NCBI GenBank assembly: GCA_905372495.1
Contig: CAJPPG010000019.1
Location: forward strand, 1-14,630
From: Candidatus Saccharimonadota bacterium
GTDB taxonomy: Bacteria; Patescibacteriota; Saccharimonadia; Saccharimonadales; Saccharimonadaceae
Length of the DNA: 14,630 nt
Reading direction: 5' to 3'
Under the pieces are notes generated by a model. It saw only the letters and a list, made by a program, of their open reading frames with translations. It did not search any database and was not told the DNA's origin. This document shows, piece after piece, positions 1 to 6,400 of the stretch; the first letter of the stretch is position 1, and each line of letters begins with the position of its first letter. Position numbers and translations under genes: made by a program.

Positions 1-301
1 CTTCCCACACTTTCCAAGCCAATACCTCCGCCAAATCTCGTCGCCCATGATACTTGTATTCCTTCAACATCGAAGATAATATCCCTTCTTTCACTCCACC
101 CACAATCACTCGTGAAAAACCTGCTACCGATGTCACCACATACCCAGGATTTGTCTCTAAAAGATATTTTTTACAACGACCGCACAAACTCTCACCCTTA
201 AGTCCACATCTCTGACATCTGTTGGGCGAAAGTACTTCCAGTAGCACCTTAATTATTGTGTTTTTTACATCAAACCATACTTTTCTCTTGCTTTTTACCA
301 T
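1..301 (-). CDS. comF: ComF-like phosphoribosyltransferase family protein (partial)
   Basis: Reading the minus strand from an ATG at 301 gives 100 open codons that run off the left edge of the window. Residues 29-43 hold two close cysteine pairs (C29/C32 and C40/C43), the small zinc ribbon at the N-terminus of ComF proteins. A segment reading LKEYKYHGRRDLAEVL then matches the stretch that opens the phosphoribosyltransferase-like part of this family. The catalytic PRPP loop would lie beyond the edge. An AGGAG ribosome site sits 8 bases before the ATG. ComF proteins help bring transforming single-stranded DNA into the cytoplasm in naturally competent bacteria; a role here is inferred. The gene is transcribed away from hsp20, and the hsp20 -35 box lies inside its first codons. 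Confidence 0.82.
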   Translation of the reverse strand, partial: MVKSKRKVWFDVKNTIIKVLLEVLSPNRCQRCGLKGESLCGRCKKYLLETNPGYVVTSVAGFSRVIVGGVKEGILSSMLKEYKYHGRRDLAEVLAWKVWE

Positions 302-316
302 AACCACTCCTATAAT
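288..316 (+). promoter_or_regulatory. Sigma-70-type promoter of hsp20
   Basis: TTGCTT (288-293), a 17-base spacer and a perfect TATAAT (311-316) predict transcription from about 323. This leaves a leader of about 32 bases carrying a GGAGG ribosome site. The octamer ACCATAAC occurs at 297-304 and again at 319-326, 22 bases (about two helical turns) apart. An inverted repeat ATTAAC-N10-GTTAAT (315-336) spans the predicted start of transcription. These are candidate operator elements; I see no CIRCE element. Confidence 0.7.
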
Positions 317-354
317 TAACCATAACAATAGTTAATGTGGAGGAATACTTAGCA

Positions 355-846
355 ATGGCTCGTACAAATGACGACGACATGCTTATGGAAGACGAACTCG
401 CGGCTGCATTTCTGGATAATGATAGCCAAGAAGAAGTTGAACAAAGTCCTGTTCAACCTTCTAATAATTTTCCATCAGAAGAAGATCCAGAGGCGTGGGA
501 CGAACCGGAAGATTTTCCAGGTCAATTAGCAGTTGACGTATATGAAACTGCTGATAAATTAGTTGTTAAAGCTCGCACTGCAGGCATTTCCAAAAATGAC
601 CTCGATGTGACCATTTCAGACAACATCTTAACCATTTCAGGAATCCTTAGTGGCGGCGAAGACGAGCAAACCACTCGTTGGCATATTCAAGAATGTTACT
701 GGGGCGAGTTTTCTCGCACAATCGCACTCCCAGTTTCCGTCCGCGAAGATGAGGGAAGCGTTAAGGCCGAATTAAAAGACGGCGTCCTTACCATCTCCTT
801 TGAAAAGGAAAAAACCGAAACCCCAACCAAGATTACCATTCAATAA
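355..846 (+). CDS. hsp20: Hsp20/alpha-crystallin small heat-shock protein
   Basis: This is a 163-residue ATP-independent holdase chaperone. The alpha-crystallin domain begins with the LAVDVYETADKLVV strand region and ends with the family signature AELKDGVLTISFEK. The last residues, KITIQ, contain the I-x-I motif that docks into a neighbouring subunit during oligomer assembly. The N-terminal ~55 residues are strongly acidic and low in complexity, as expected for the variable arm that contacts clients. I chose the ATG at 355 over the in-frame GTG at 337 because GGAGG (339-343) would overlap the GTG but lies 11 bases before the ATG. The gene has its own promoter and its own terminator, so it is monocistronic. 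It separates comF from the secretion locus and shows no direct functional link to it. Confidence 0.95.
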   Translation: MARTNDDDMLMEDELAAAFLDNDSQEEVEQSPVQPSNNFPSEEDPEAWDEPEDFPGQLAVDVYETADKLVVKARTAGISKNDLDVTISDNILTISGILSGGEDEQTTRWHIQECYWGEFSRTIALPVSVREDEGSVKAELKDGVLTISFEKEKTETPTKITIQ

Positions 847-863
847 TCTCGGAACCATTGATT

Positions 864-890
864 AAAGTACTGCTTCGGCAGTACTTTTTT
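864..890 (+). terminator. Intrinsic terminator after hsp20
   Basis: A perfect 10-bp stem (AAAGTACTGC with GCAGTACTTT) closed by a TTCG tetraloop runs directly into a T tract, starting 17 bases after the hsp20 stop codon. The C(UUCG)G loop is unusually stable, so this is a strong terminator. Confidence 0.95.
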
Positions 891-1035
891 ATGCCTAGTA
901 TTTCCTCCACTTTCTCTATTTCAAACTAACCTAGTTATACGCCAGTTCATAGGGAATTACAATCATAACCATTTTTAAATATCCCAGATCAAAAGACAAA
1001 AATTAATAATCAAAAAATCACTTCCCTTAGACAAT
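891..1035. other. Intergenic stretch between convergent terminators, no gene seen
   Basis: I see no open frame with a plausible start and ribosome site, no tRNA fold and no clear promoter on either strand. The only structure noted is a weak 13-bp dyad AACTA-ACC-TAGTT (924-936), which lacks a T tract. It is best read as a spacer between two convergent transcription units. Confidence 0.6.
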
Positions 1036-1064
1036 AAAAAAATAGACCCGAAGGTCCATTTTTT
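1036..1064 (-). terminator. Intrinsic terminator ending the pilin transcripts
   Basis: On the minus strand, AATGGACC, a TTCG loop and GGTCTATT form an 8-bp stem with one G-T pair, followed by seven T residues, just after the stop codon of the last pilin gene. The plus strand also has a T run after the stem, so it may work in both directions. The loop is the same C(UUCG)G type as in the hsp20 terminator. Confidence 0.9.
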
Positions 1065-1071
1065 ATTATTT

Positions 1072-1476
1072 TTATGATTTAAAGATACTGCTAACCACAA
1101 AGTTCACAATAGCGTATGCTAATAGGGCAATTACTAAACCTATTACACCATACATAATCGTATCTTTGGCTTTCTTAACTTTCGACGCATCACCAGTGGC
1201 AGTCGTAAACATAAAACCACCGTAAATAATTACTATTACAGCTAACAGGCCTAAAACCCCAAGTACCACGTTAATGATAGTATTAATTGTTACCATTAAA
1301 TTATTGGAACCGGCATGTTCCTCTGGAATATTGCATTCAGAAATCGACGTAACGTCCTTACCTTCACGCAAAGAACCAGCAGGACAGCTCACTGCATTTA
1401 CATTACCAACAAAGCCAAACACTGTAGTTAAAGTTAATGCAATAAGAGCAAAACCTTTTTTTAAATTATTCATCAT
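1072..1476 (-). CDS. VirB2/TrbC-like pilin paralogue 1
   Basis: This 134-residue protein has the architecture of T4SS major pilins (VirB2/TrbC type). A cleavable signal peptide probably ends after A28 (NVNA). A short extracytoplasmic segment with two cysteines (C31, C48) follows, then two hydrophobic helices (about 64-90 and 107-131) joined by a polar loop GDASKVKKAKD. Such proteins wait in the inner membrane and are pulled out to form the pilus or channel lining. The second-helix region is about two thirds identical to paralogue 2 and aligns without gaps, which suggests a fairly recent duplication. An alternative ATG lies one codon in. The ribosome site is weak (GAGAAAG). It lies 42 bases after paralogue 2 and probably shares its transcript. 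The family assignment rests on architecture and motif, not on a search. Confidence 0.85.
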   Translation of the reverse strand: MMNNLKKGFALIALTLTTVFGFVGNVNAVSCPAGSLREGKDVTSISECNIPEEHAGSNNLMVTINTIINVVLGVLGLLAVIVIIYGGFMFTTATGDASKVKKAKDTIMYGVIGLVIALLAYAIVNFVVSSIFKS

Positions 1477-1491
1477 CTTAAATTACTTTCT

Positions 1492-1506
1492 CAAAATAAT
1501 ATTTTG
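1492..1506. repeat. Perfect 15-bp palindrome between pilin genes 1 and 2
   Basis: CAAAATA-A-TATTTTG is a perfect inverted repeat in the 42-base gap between the stop codon of pilin 2 and the start of pilin 1. It could be a protein-binding dyad or an AT-rich RNA stem (five pairs, five-base loop). No T tract follows, so it is not a standard terminator. Confidence 0.5.
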
Positions 1507-1518
1507 TTAAAGTTCTTT

Positions 1519-1920
1519 TTACTTAAATACGTTTGAGAGAATAAAGTTGACGATTGAGTAAGCCATCAAAGCAACAACAAGACCAATAATACCGTACATA
1601 ATTGTATCTTTAGCTTTCTTAACCTTACCAGAGTCACCAGCTGAAGTTGTGTATTGTACACCACCAAGGATAATCACCATTACGGCTACAAAGCCAATAA
1701 TACCAATTATAACGTTAATAATAGTATTAAGGGTAGTCATTAAGTCATTAGAGTTAAGGTTATTCTTAGGAATATTGTTACAGTTAGTAAGATCCTTAGC
1801 TTCAGAGCCATCTGGACAACGAACTTTACCAGCAGCAAAAGTAGGAGCAGCCTGAAGACCCATTGCTACTACACCAAGACCACCGGCGGCTAAAGTTTTG
1901 ACTTTGTTAGTAATTTTCAT
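1519..1920 (-). CDS. VirB2/TrbC-like pilin paralogue 2
   Basis: This 133-residue protein has a signal peptide probably cleaved after A29 (PTFA), two cysteines (C35, C47) in the N-terminal mature segment, and two transmembrane helices (about 64-90 and 107-131). The loop between the helices reads GDSGKVKKAKD. The open frame extends upstream to 2001, but the ATG at 1920 is the convincing start: AAAGGAAG lies just before it, and the residues from this ATG form a proper signal peptide, whereas the longer reading adds a hydrophilic stretch and runs through the TATAAT promoter box. Its own promoter (1949-1976) makes it the first gene of a two-gene pilin unit with paralogue 1. A structural pilus-subunit role is inferred from architecture. 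Confidence 0.87.
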   Translation of the reverse strand: MKITNKVKTLAAGGLGVVAMGLQAAPTFAAGKVRCPDGSEAKDLTNCNNIPKNNLNSNDLMTTLNTIINVIIGIIGFVAVMVIILGGVQYTTSAGDSGKVKKAKDTIMYGIIGLVVALMAYSIVNFILSNVFK

Positions 1921-1948
1921 ATTTCTTCCTTTAATATTACTTTTCTTT

Positions 1949-1976
1949 ATTATATCATAAGCGATCCTAGAAGCAA
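1949..1976 (-). promoter_or_regulatory. Internal promoter for pilin genes 2 and 1
   Basis: On the minus strand, TTGCTT (1976-1971), a 16-base spacer and TATAAT (1954-1949) precede the pilin 2 ATG, with an extended -10 TGA just before the hexamer. The leader is about 22 bases and contains the ribosome site. A 6-bp inverted repeat, AAGAGG-N5-CCTCTT (1975-1991), overlaps the -35 box and is a candidate operator. Confidence 0.7.
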
Positions 1977-1998
1977 GAGGACCAGCCTCTTTCCACCC

Positions 1999-2016
1999 CA
2001 ATAAATCCCTAAATAT
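1999..2016 (+). repeat. 18-bp exact direct repeat, copy A
   Basis: CAATAAATCCCTAAATAT occurs here and, base for base, at 6578-6595. This copy lies just past the pilin 3 stop codon and about 22 bases upstream of the -35 box that serves pilins 2 and 1. Relative to that transcription it is in reverse orientation. Confidence 0.75.
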
Positions 2017-2018
2017 AC

Positions 2019-2444
2019 TTAGATTTTTAGTGAAGTAACCACAAACTTCACAATTGCAAAAGCCAAGAAAGAAATTACAAGAGACACGATGGCATAAACT
2101 ATGGTTCGTTTTGCGCTCGCAATCTTAGCCGCATCACCACCTGCCGCAATATATCTCTGTCCAGCTAGAATCAATGCCCCCACACAGATAATTCCAGCTA
2201 GCGACATCGCAACATTTATAATTGTGTTTACAAGCTCGGATATATTCTTATGTTTTCCGGTCGGCCCCGAACAGCCAGCAGCCTGCAAAACCGACTCATC
2301 AACATCTTTAGCACCTTCTAGTTCTTCACAAACCTTATTTTTCACCCCCTCTGCATGGCTATACTGAGGAAAGCTCATCATACTAAATAAACTCAAACTC
2401 AATATCCCCACAAGACCTAATAAAAATTTCTGTCCAATCCTCAT
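2019..2444 (-). CDS. VirB2/TrbC-like pilin paralogue 3
   Basis: This 141-residue protein has a signal peptide probably ending at A31 (YSHA), two cysteines (C39, C58) in the mature N-terminus, and two hydrophobic helices joined by a loop reading GDAAKIASAKR, which keeps the GD and the distal AK of the family. Two ATGs lie close together (2450 and 2444). AGGAG abuts the first directly, leaving no spacing, but is 6 bases from the second, so 2444 is the start. The upstream pilin 4 stop codon TAG lies inside this ribosome site, so translation of the two is probably coupled. It is more diverged from paralogues 1 and 2 than they are from each other. Its function as a membrane-stored pilus or channel subunit is inferred. 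Confidence 0.85.
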   Translation of the reverse strand: MRIGQKFLLGLVGILSLSLFSMMSFPQYSHAEGVKNKVCEELEGAKDVDESVLQAAGCSGPTGKHKNISELVNTIINVAMSLAGIICVGALILAGQRYIAAGGDAAKIASAKRTIVYAIVSLVISFLAFAIVKFVVTSLKI

Positions 2445-2453
2445 ATTCATCTC

Positions 2454-2804
2454 CTAGCTTATCGATTTAGTTACAAATGACGTAATCGCCCATGCCAACC
2501 CCACAATCACTAAACCAATAATTGCGTAAGTTACCGCATCTTTAGCTTTTTTCACTCTACTTGGATCACCTTCAGAAATTCCGAATAAGATCGCCCCGTA
2601 GACAATATAACCCACCGCCACAATCGCAGCCATCGAATAAATCCAGTTGAAGATCACCATAACATCATAGCTATCTGCATTACCACGATTCGGAATATTA
2701 TTTAAAGCATTATTCAATGAATCCACTTTTTTAATATCAAAATCATCTGCAAAAATCACGCCTGTTTTTTTAATAAGACCACTTAAGAAGTTACCGAGAT
2801 TCAT
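2454..2804 (-). CDS. VirB2/TrbC-like pilin paralogue 4, no clear signal peptide
   Basis: This 116-residue protein is the shortest of the five. It has the two hydrophobic helices (about 50-75 and 90-113) and the family loop GDPSRVKKAKD. Unlike its neighbours it has no cysteines, and its N-terminus (MNLGNFLSGLIKKTGVIFAD) is only weakly hydrophobic and amphipathic, so cleavage by signal peptidase is doubtful. Its ATG overlaps the stop of pilin 5 in a TAATG arrangement, with GGAGTGG upstream, indicating translational coupling. It may be a minor subunit, a membrane-retained adaptor or a chaperone-like partner rather than an exported pilin; nothing in the sequence decides between these. Confidence 0.8.
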   Translation of the reverse strand: MNLGNFLSGLIKKTGVIFADDFDIKKVDSLNNALNNIPNRGNADSYDVMVIFNWIYSMAAIVAVGYIVYGAILFGISEGDPSRVKKAKDAVTYAIIGLVIVGLAWAITSFVTKSIS

Positions 2805-3298
2805 TATTTTGCCACTCCACTAATTACATTCACTAGGGTATCAGAAATCACCGAAGCTGAAATTGTCAGAACCAGACCAATCACTGCTGATGTAATAATC
2901 TTTTTACCAGACATAACCTTTGATGGATCACCTTCAGATGTAATATATTTATAGCCACCCCAAATAATAAATCCTGTAGCTACAAAACTTGAAACTAGGG
3001 AGGCATCATACATTAGGTTTAAAATTATTACCCAAACAAATCCTGCAAGTTTCGTATTACCATTATCATCAAGTGCAATCTTACCAATCGTACAAGAGCC
3101 CGAGCTATCCCTCGTCACAATTCCACGATACCATGGCCTAAGCCCCAGCACCGAATTAGCACAACTTGAGTCCACACTTTCCTCAATCACCGCTGCTTCA
3201 ACCGGTACACTTGTCACCTCAGACCACAAGAACGTTAAACTAAATATTGAAAAAAATGCCGCAACTAGCATTGCTAAACCTTGGATATGCCTTTTCAT
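2804..3298 (-). CDS. VirB2-like pilin paralogue 5 with Cys-flanked insert
   Basis: This 164-residue protein is the longest and first gene of the pilin block. A signal peptide occupies about residues 1-36 (VEAA). A mature segment follows with C46 and C69 flanking an insert that contains LGLRPWYRG, then two transmembrane helices (about 85-115 and 132-158) and the loop GDPSKVMSGKK. I believe the Cys...LGLxPWYxG arrangement recurs in proteins of this kind from related bacteria, but this is from memory and unverified. It could be a tip or anchor subunit that differs from the bulk pilins. The ATG at 3298 has no proper ribosome site and lies exactly where transcription from the promoter at 3305-3333 would begin, which suggests a leaderless message. 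A later in-frame ATG (residue 10) would shorten the signal peptide. Confidence 0.82.
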   Translation of the reverse strand: MKRHIQGLAMLVAAFFSIFSLTFLWSEVTSVPVEAAVIEESVDSSCANSVLGLRPWYRGIVTRDSSGSCTIGKIALDDNGNTKLAGFVWVIILNLMYDASLVSSFVATGFIIWGGYKYITSEGDPSKVMSGKKIITSAVIGLVLTISASVISDTLVNVISGVAK

Positions 3299-3304
3299 GC
3301 CTTA

Positions 3305-3333
3305 ATTATAACATTATTGCCTTGTTCTGCCTA
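3305..3333 (-). promoter_or_regulatory. Promoter of the pilin block, apparently leaderless
   Basis: On the minus strand, TATAAT (3310-3305) is preceded by an extended -10 TGT and, across a 17-base spacer, by a weak -35 TAGGCA (3333-3328). Only six bases (TAAGGC) separate the -10 box from the ATG of pilin 5, placing the predicted first transcribed base on the A of the start codon. Confidence 0.6.
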
Positions 3334-3370
3334 TAAATATATAATTACTTTAACTATCTATTTCCCACTA

Positions 3371-3399
3371 TTGACTATTGTGCTTATGTGTGGTATAAT
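3371..3399 (+). promoter_or_regulatory. Strong promoter of the secretion operon
   Basis: TTGACT (3371-3376), a 17-base spacer and TATAAT (3394-3399) with an extended -10 TGG form a near-consensus sigma-70-type promoter. Transcription should start near 3406, about 22 bases before the VirB6-like ATG. It is arranged back to back with the pilin promoter at 3305-3333. Confidence 0.85.
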
Positions 3400-3411
3400 A
3401 TGCTAGTAAAT

Positions 3412-3426
3412 TAAAGTTTCACTTTA
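3412..3426 (+). promoter_or_regulatory. Short dyad in place of a ribosome site
   Basis: TAAAGT-TTC-ACTTTA is a perfect 6-bp inverted repeat with a 3-base loop, ending two bases before the ATG at 3428. The leader has no Shine-Dalgarno sequence. In RNA the dyad would put a small hairpin at the ribosome entry position; in DNA it lies just after the transcription start and could be an operator. Confidence 0.5.
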
Positions 3427-3427
3427 T

Positions 3428-6400
3428 ATGAAGAAGGTCCATATAAAATTCGCTAGCCTATTACTCGTTTTGAGCTTGCTTTTTGCAAGCTTTTTTTCTG
3501 TTATTTCAACTTCACATCCTGTCTTCGCTGATCCTATTCCTTCAAATACTACCCCATCCACAAATCCGGATCAAACCACCCCTGATAATGCCTCCGGTAA
3601 TCAGGGAACTAATACCACCGATCCTAACGCCGCCAACCCTACTCCGAATACCACAAACCCTGGCACCACAAATACTACCGACGGCTCTACTAACACAGAT
3701 GCCACTTCTACCGAAAATCAAGAACCTGTCACCTGTACCTCCCAAATTGGCGCCGTTGGCTGGATTATCTGTCCAACCACTGGTCTTCTCGCCAAAGGCA
3801 TCGACGCTCTTTACGGCGTAATTGAAAGCCTTCTCAGTGTCAAACCGCTAGAGATGGGTCGCACCTCCCCCGTCTACCAAGTCTGGGCTTACATGCGTAA
3901 TCTTGCCAATATCTGTTTTATCATCTTCCTCTTAGTCATTATCTATTCACAAATCACAGGCCTAGGTATTAGTAACTATGGCATCAAGAAATCTCTTCCA
4001 CGTCTCATTATTACCGCTATTATTGTCAACTTCAGCTTCCTCTTCTGTGCTATTGCTGTTGATATTAGTAATATTATTGGTAATGGGCTAAAGGATTTTC
4101 TCGCTAGCATCGCTGATAATGCTATCTCTACCGGTACAATTGACCCATCCAAGAATACTGGTTTTTACTCCCTCTTCACCACCATCGCCGCTGGTGGTAT
4201 TGGTACAACTATTTTGCTCGCCTTCCCAGGTGGTCCTCTTGGCCTTCTTCTCGCTCTCATTCCAGTCATTGTTGGTGGTATTATTTCTGTCATTATTGGT
4301 CTCTTAGTCCTAGGTCTTCGTCAAGCCCTAGTTGTTTTTCTTGTTGCAGTCTCTCCAGTCGCCTTCGTCCTCTATATTCTTCCTAATACTGAAAAACACT
4401 TTCAAAAATGGAAGAATTATTTTGCACAAATGCTTTTCTTCTATCCTATGTTTAGCATGCTCTTCGGCGTCACTAAACTCGCAAGTATGATCTTCATTAC
4501 CTCTGCTACCACTCCATTCGGTATTATTATTGGTGTTGCTATTCAAGTTCTTCCACTCTTTCTTGCCGCCAATCTCATGCAACTCTCCGGTACCGCTCTT
4601 GGAGGAATCAGCAGTAAACTCAATAGCCTTGGCAATAAAGCTTCTGTTGGTGTCGCCAGATCCATTGCTCCAATGCAGGCATTAAACCGTCAAAAAGCCA
4701 TTGAAAATGCCATGAAACGTAAGCGTACCATGAATTTACTTCCATGGTACTGGGGCGGTGCAATGGCGGCTAACTCCGCTCTTATGCAACATCGCTTTGA
4801 TGATGAACTTAAAACTCGTGAAGACACACTAAAGCGCTATCGTGAAGAAGATCTTGACGCTCATCGCCGTGGCGCTCGTATTCTGTATCGTGATAAATAT
4901 GGTCGAGCCGTTTATGATAAACGTGTTTATGGCAAAGAAGATGATTTTGAGCGCAAAACTGATCTCGTAGATCCACATAATAAAATTATGCAGTACACTT
5001 ACCAAAATCGCGTCGCTAAACTTGCCGCCGATGCTCAACATATCAAGACCGAAGACGCTCTTGGTAATATGAGCGATTACCTACACGCATATAGCCCCAA
5101 TCAAAATCCATATCTTGAACAATTGGCTAAAAATCAAACTGAAAACTTCCTTGATCTTAAAACTGCTGAATCATCGAAGAAGCGTAATGATTACAACGCC
5201 AATAAATTCTACGCAGCAAAAGTTCGTGAAGCATCCAAGATTAATAGCAATGGTACTCCAGTTGATTCTGAATTATATGAAAAGTATGTTGTTGCCGGTG
5301 CTGGAACCGATACTTGGGCTCTAAACAACGGTTTACTTACTGAACAACAACTTACAGACAGACATATTGCCCTTCAATTAGTCACCGCTGATGCAGTTGA
5401 CGTATATGAATCTGAACGTAAATCTAACATTAATAAACTTTCTAATTATATGGATACTATGGTTACTAAAGACGTTATTAATGCTTATCAATTAATGTAT
5501 AAAAATAAAAGCATGGACGGCATTATTGCTGGTAATAATGTACTTGCACGACGTGGTGACTACGATAAGATTATGCAGAATCTTCGTAATTATATGGATG
5601 AAGGCAACCTTCAGCTCACTACTTCAGACGCCAATATGCTGGCCTTAAATTTAATGGCTATGAAAGATGCTGACCCAACTCTTGGACGCCTTGGAAAATA
5701 TATTAATATGGAAACTTGGCAATATACTTCTGGAAATCGTAAAACCCAAACTGTTACCATGGAGCAATATTACACAGGTCGTATCGAGCAAAGGTTTGCA
5801 GATTTATTATCTGAAGAAGACAAACAAAGAGAAGAAATGTATGAAACAAAAATTAAAATGTCTAGTGGTCTTAAGGGTACTAAGTTCGATAAAATTGACC
5901 GTACAGCTACCAGTTCCATTATGGATACAATACAATACTATGATACGAAGATTGCACAATACAATGATAAACGCATCGAACAACAACATGATGCAATCTT
6001 CGATGCTATTCGACCGGCCCTAATTTCTGCCATTCCAACTTTCCCATCTGGTAGTGAACAACTTGTCAACGTCGCTGGTATGCTTGCTGGTTTAGGCAGA
6101 AAAGATTGGCAAAATGATAAAAAAATTGAAGATAATATCGGCAATATCGCCAAGAGTGAAACAGCAGCCGAGCAAATCAGATCATACCTAAAATCACTTA
6201 CTGCAAAAGATGCAGCAGCAATGAAATCTGATATGCTTGAAGCTATTAGATATCGTCTTATCGCAGAACATTTTGATTATAATCCTAATGATTACGATAC
6301 CGACGAAGAGCGTCAGACAGCAAAACAAAAAGCCTTCAATCTTGCAGACCAAGCTGCCAATAATGAGATTATTAAAATCTTTACAAAGAATAAAGTCATT

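Noticed and set aside
337..354. Upstream GTG start for hsp20, adding six residues
   Set aside because: The GTG overlaps the GGAGG ribosome site, which is properly spaced only for the ATG at 355.
1921..2001. N-terminal extension of pilin 2 to 2001
   Set aside because: The extension covers a TATAAT promoter box and removes the signal peptide from the N-terminus; a good ribosome site precedes 1920.
1072..3298. Type IV pilus (PilA) pilins
   Set aside because: There is no prepilin peptidase motif with a single N-terminal helix; two helices with a short polar loop fit VirB2/TrbC instead.
4328..6153. Open frames on the minus strand opposite the VirB6-like gene
   Set aside because: They have no ribosome sites or recognisable domains, and lie opposite a long continuous coding frame; they are shadows.
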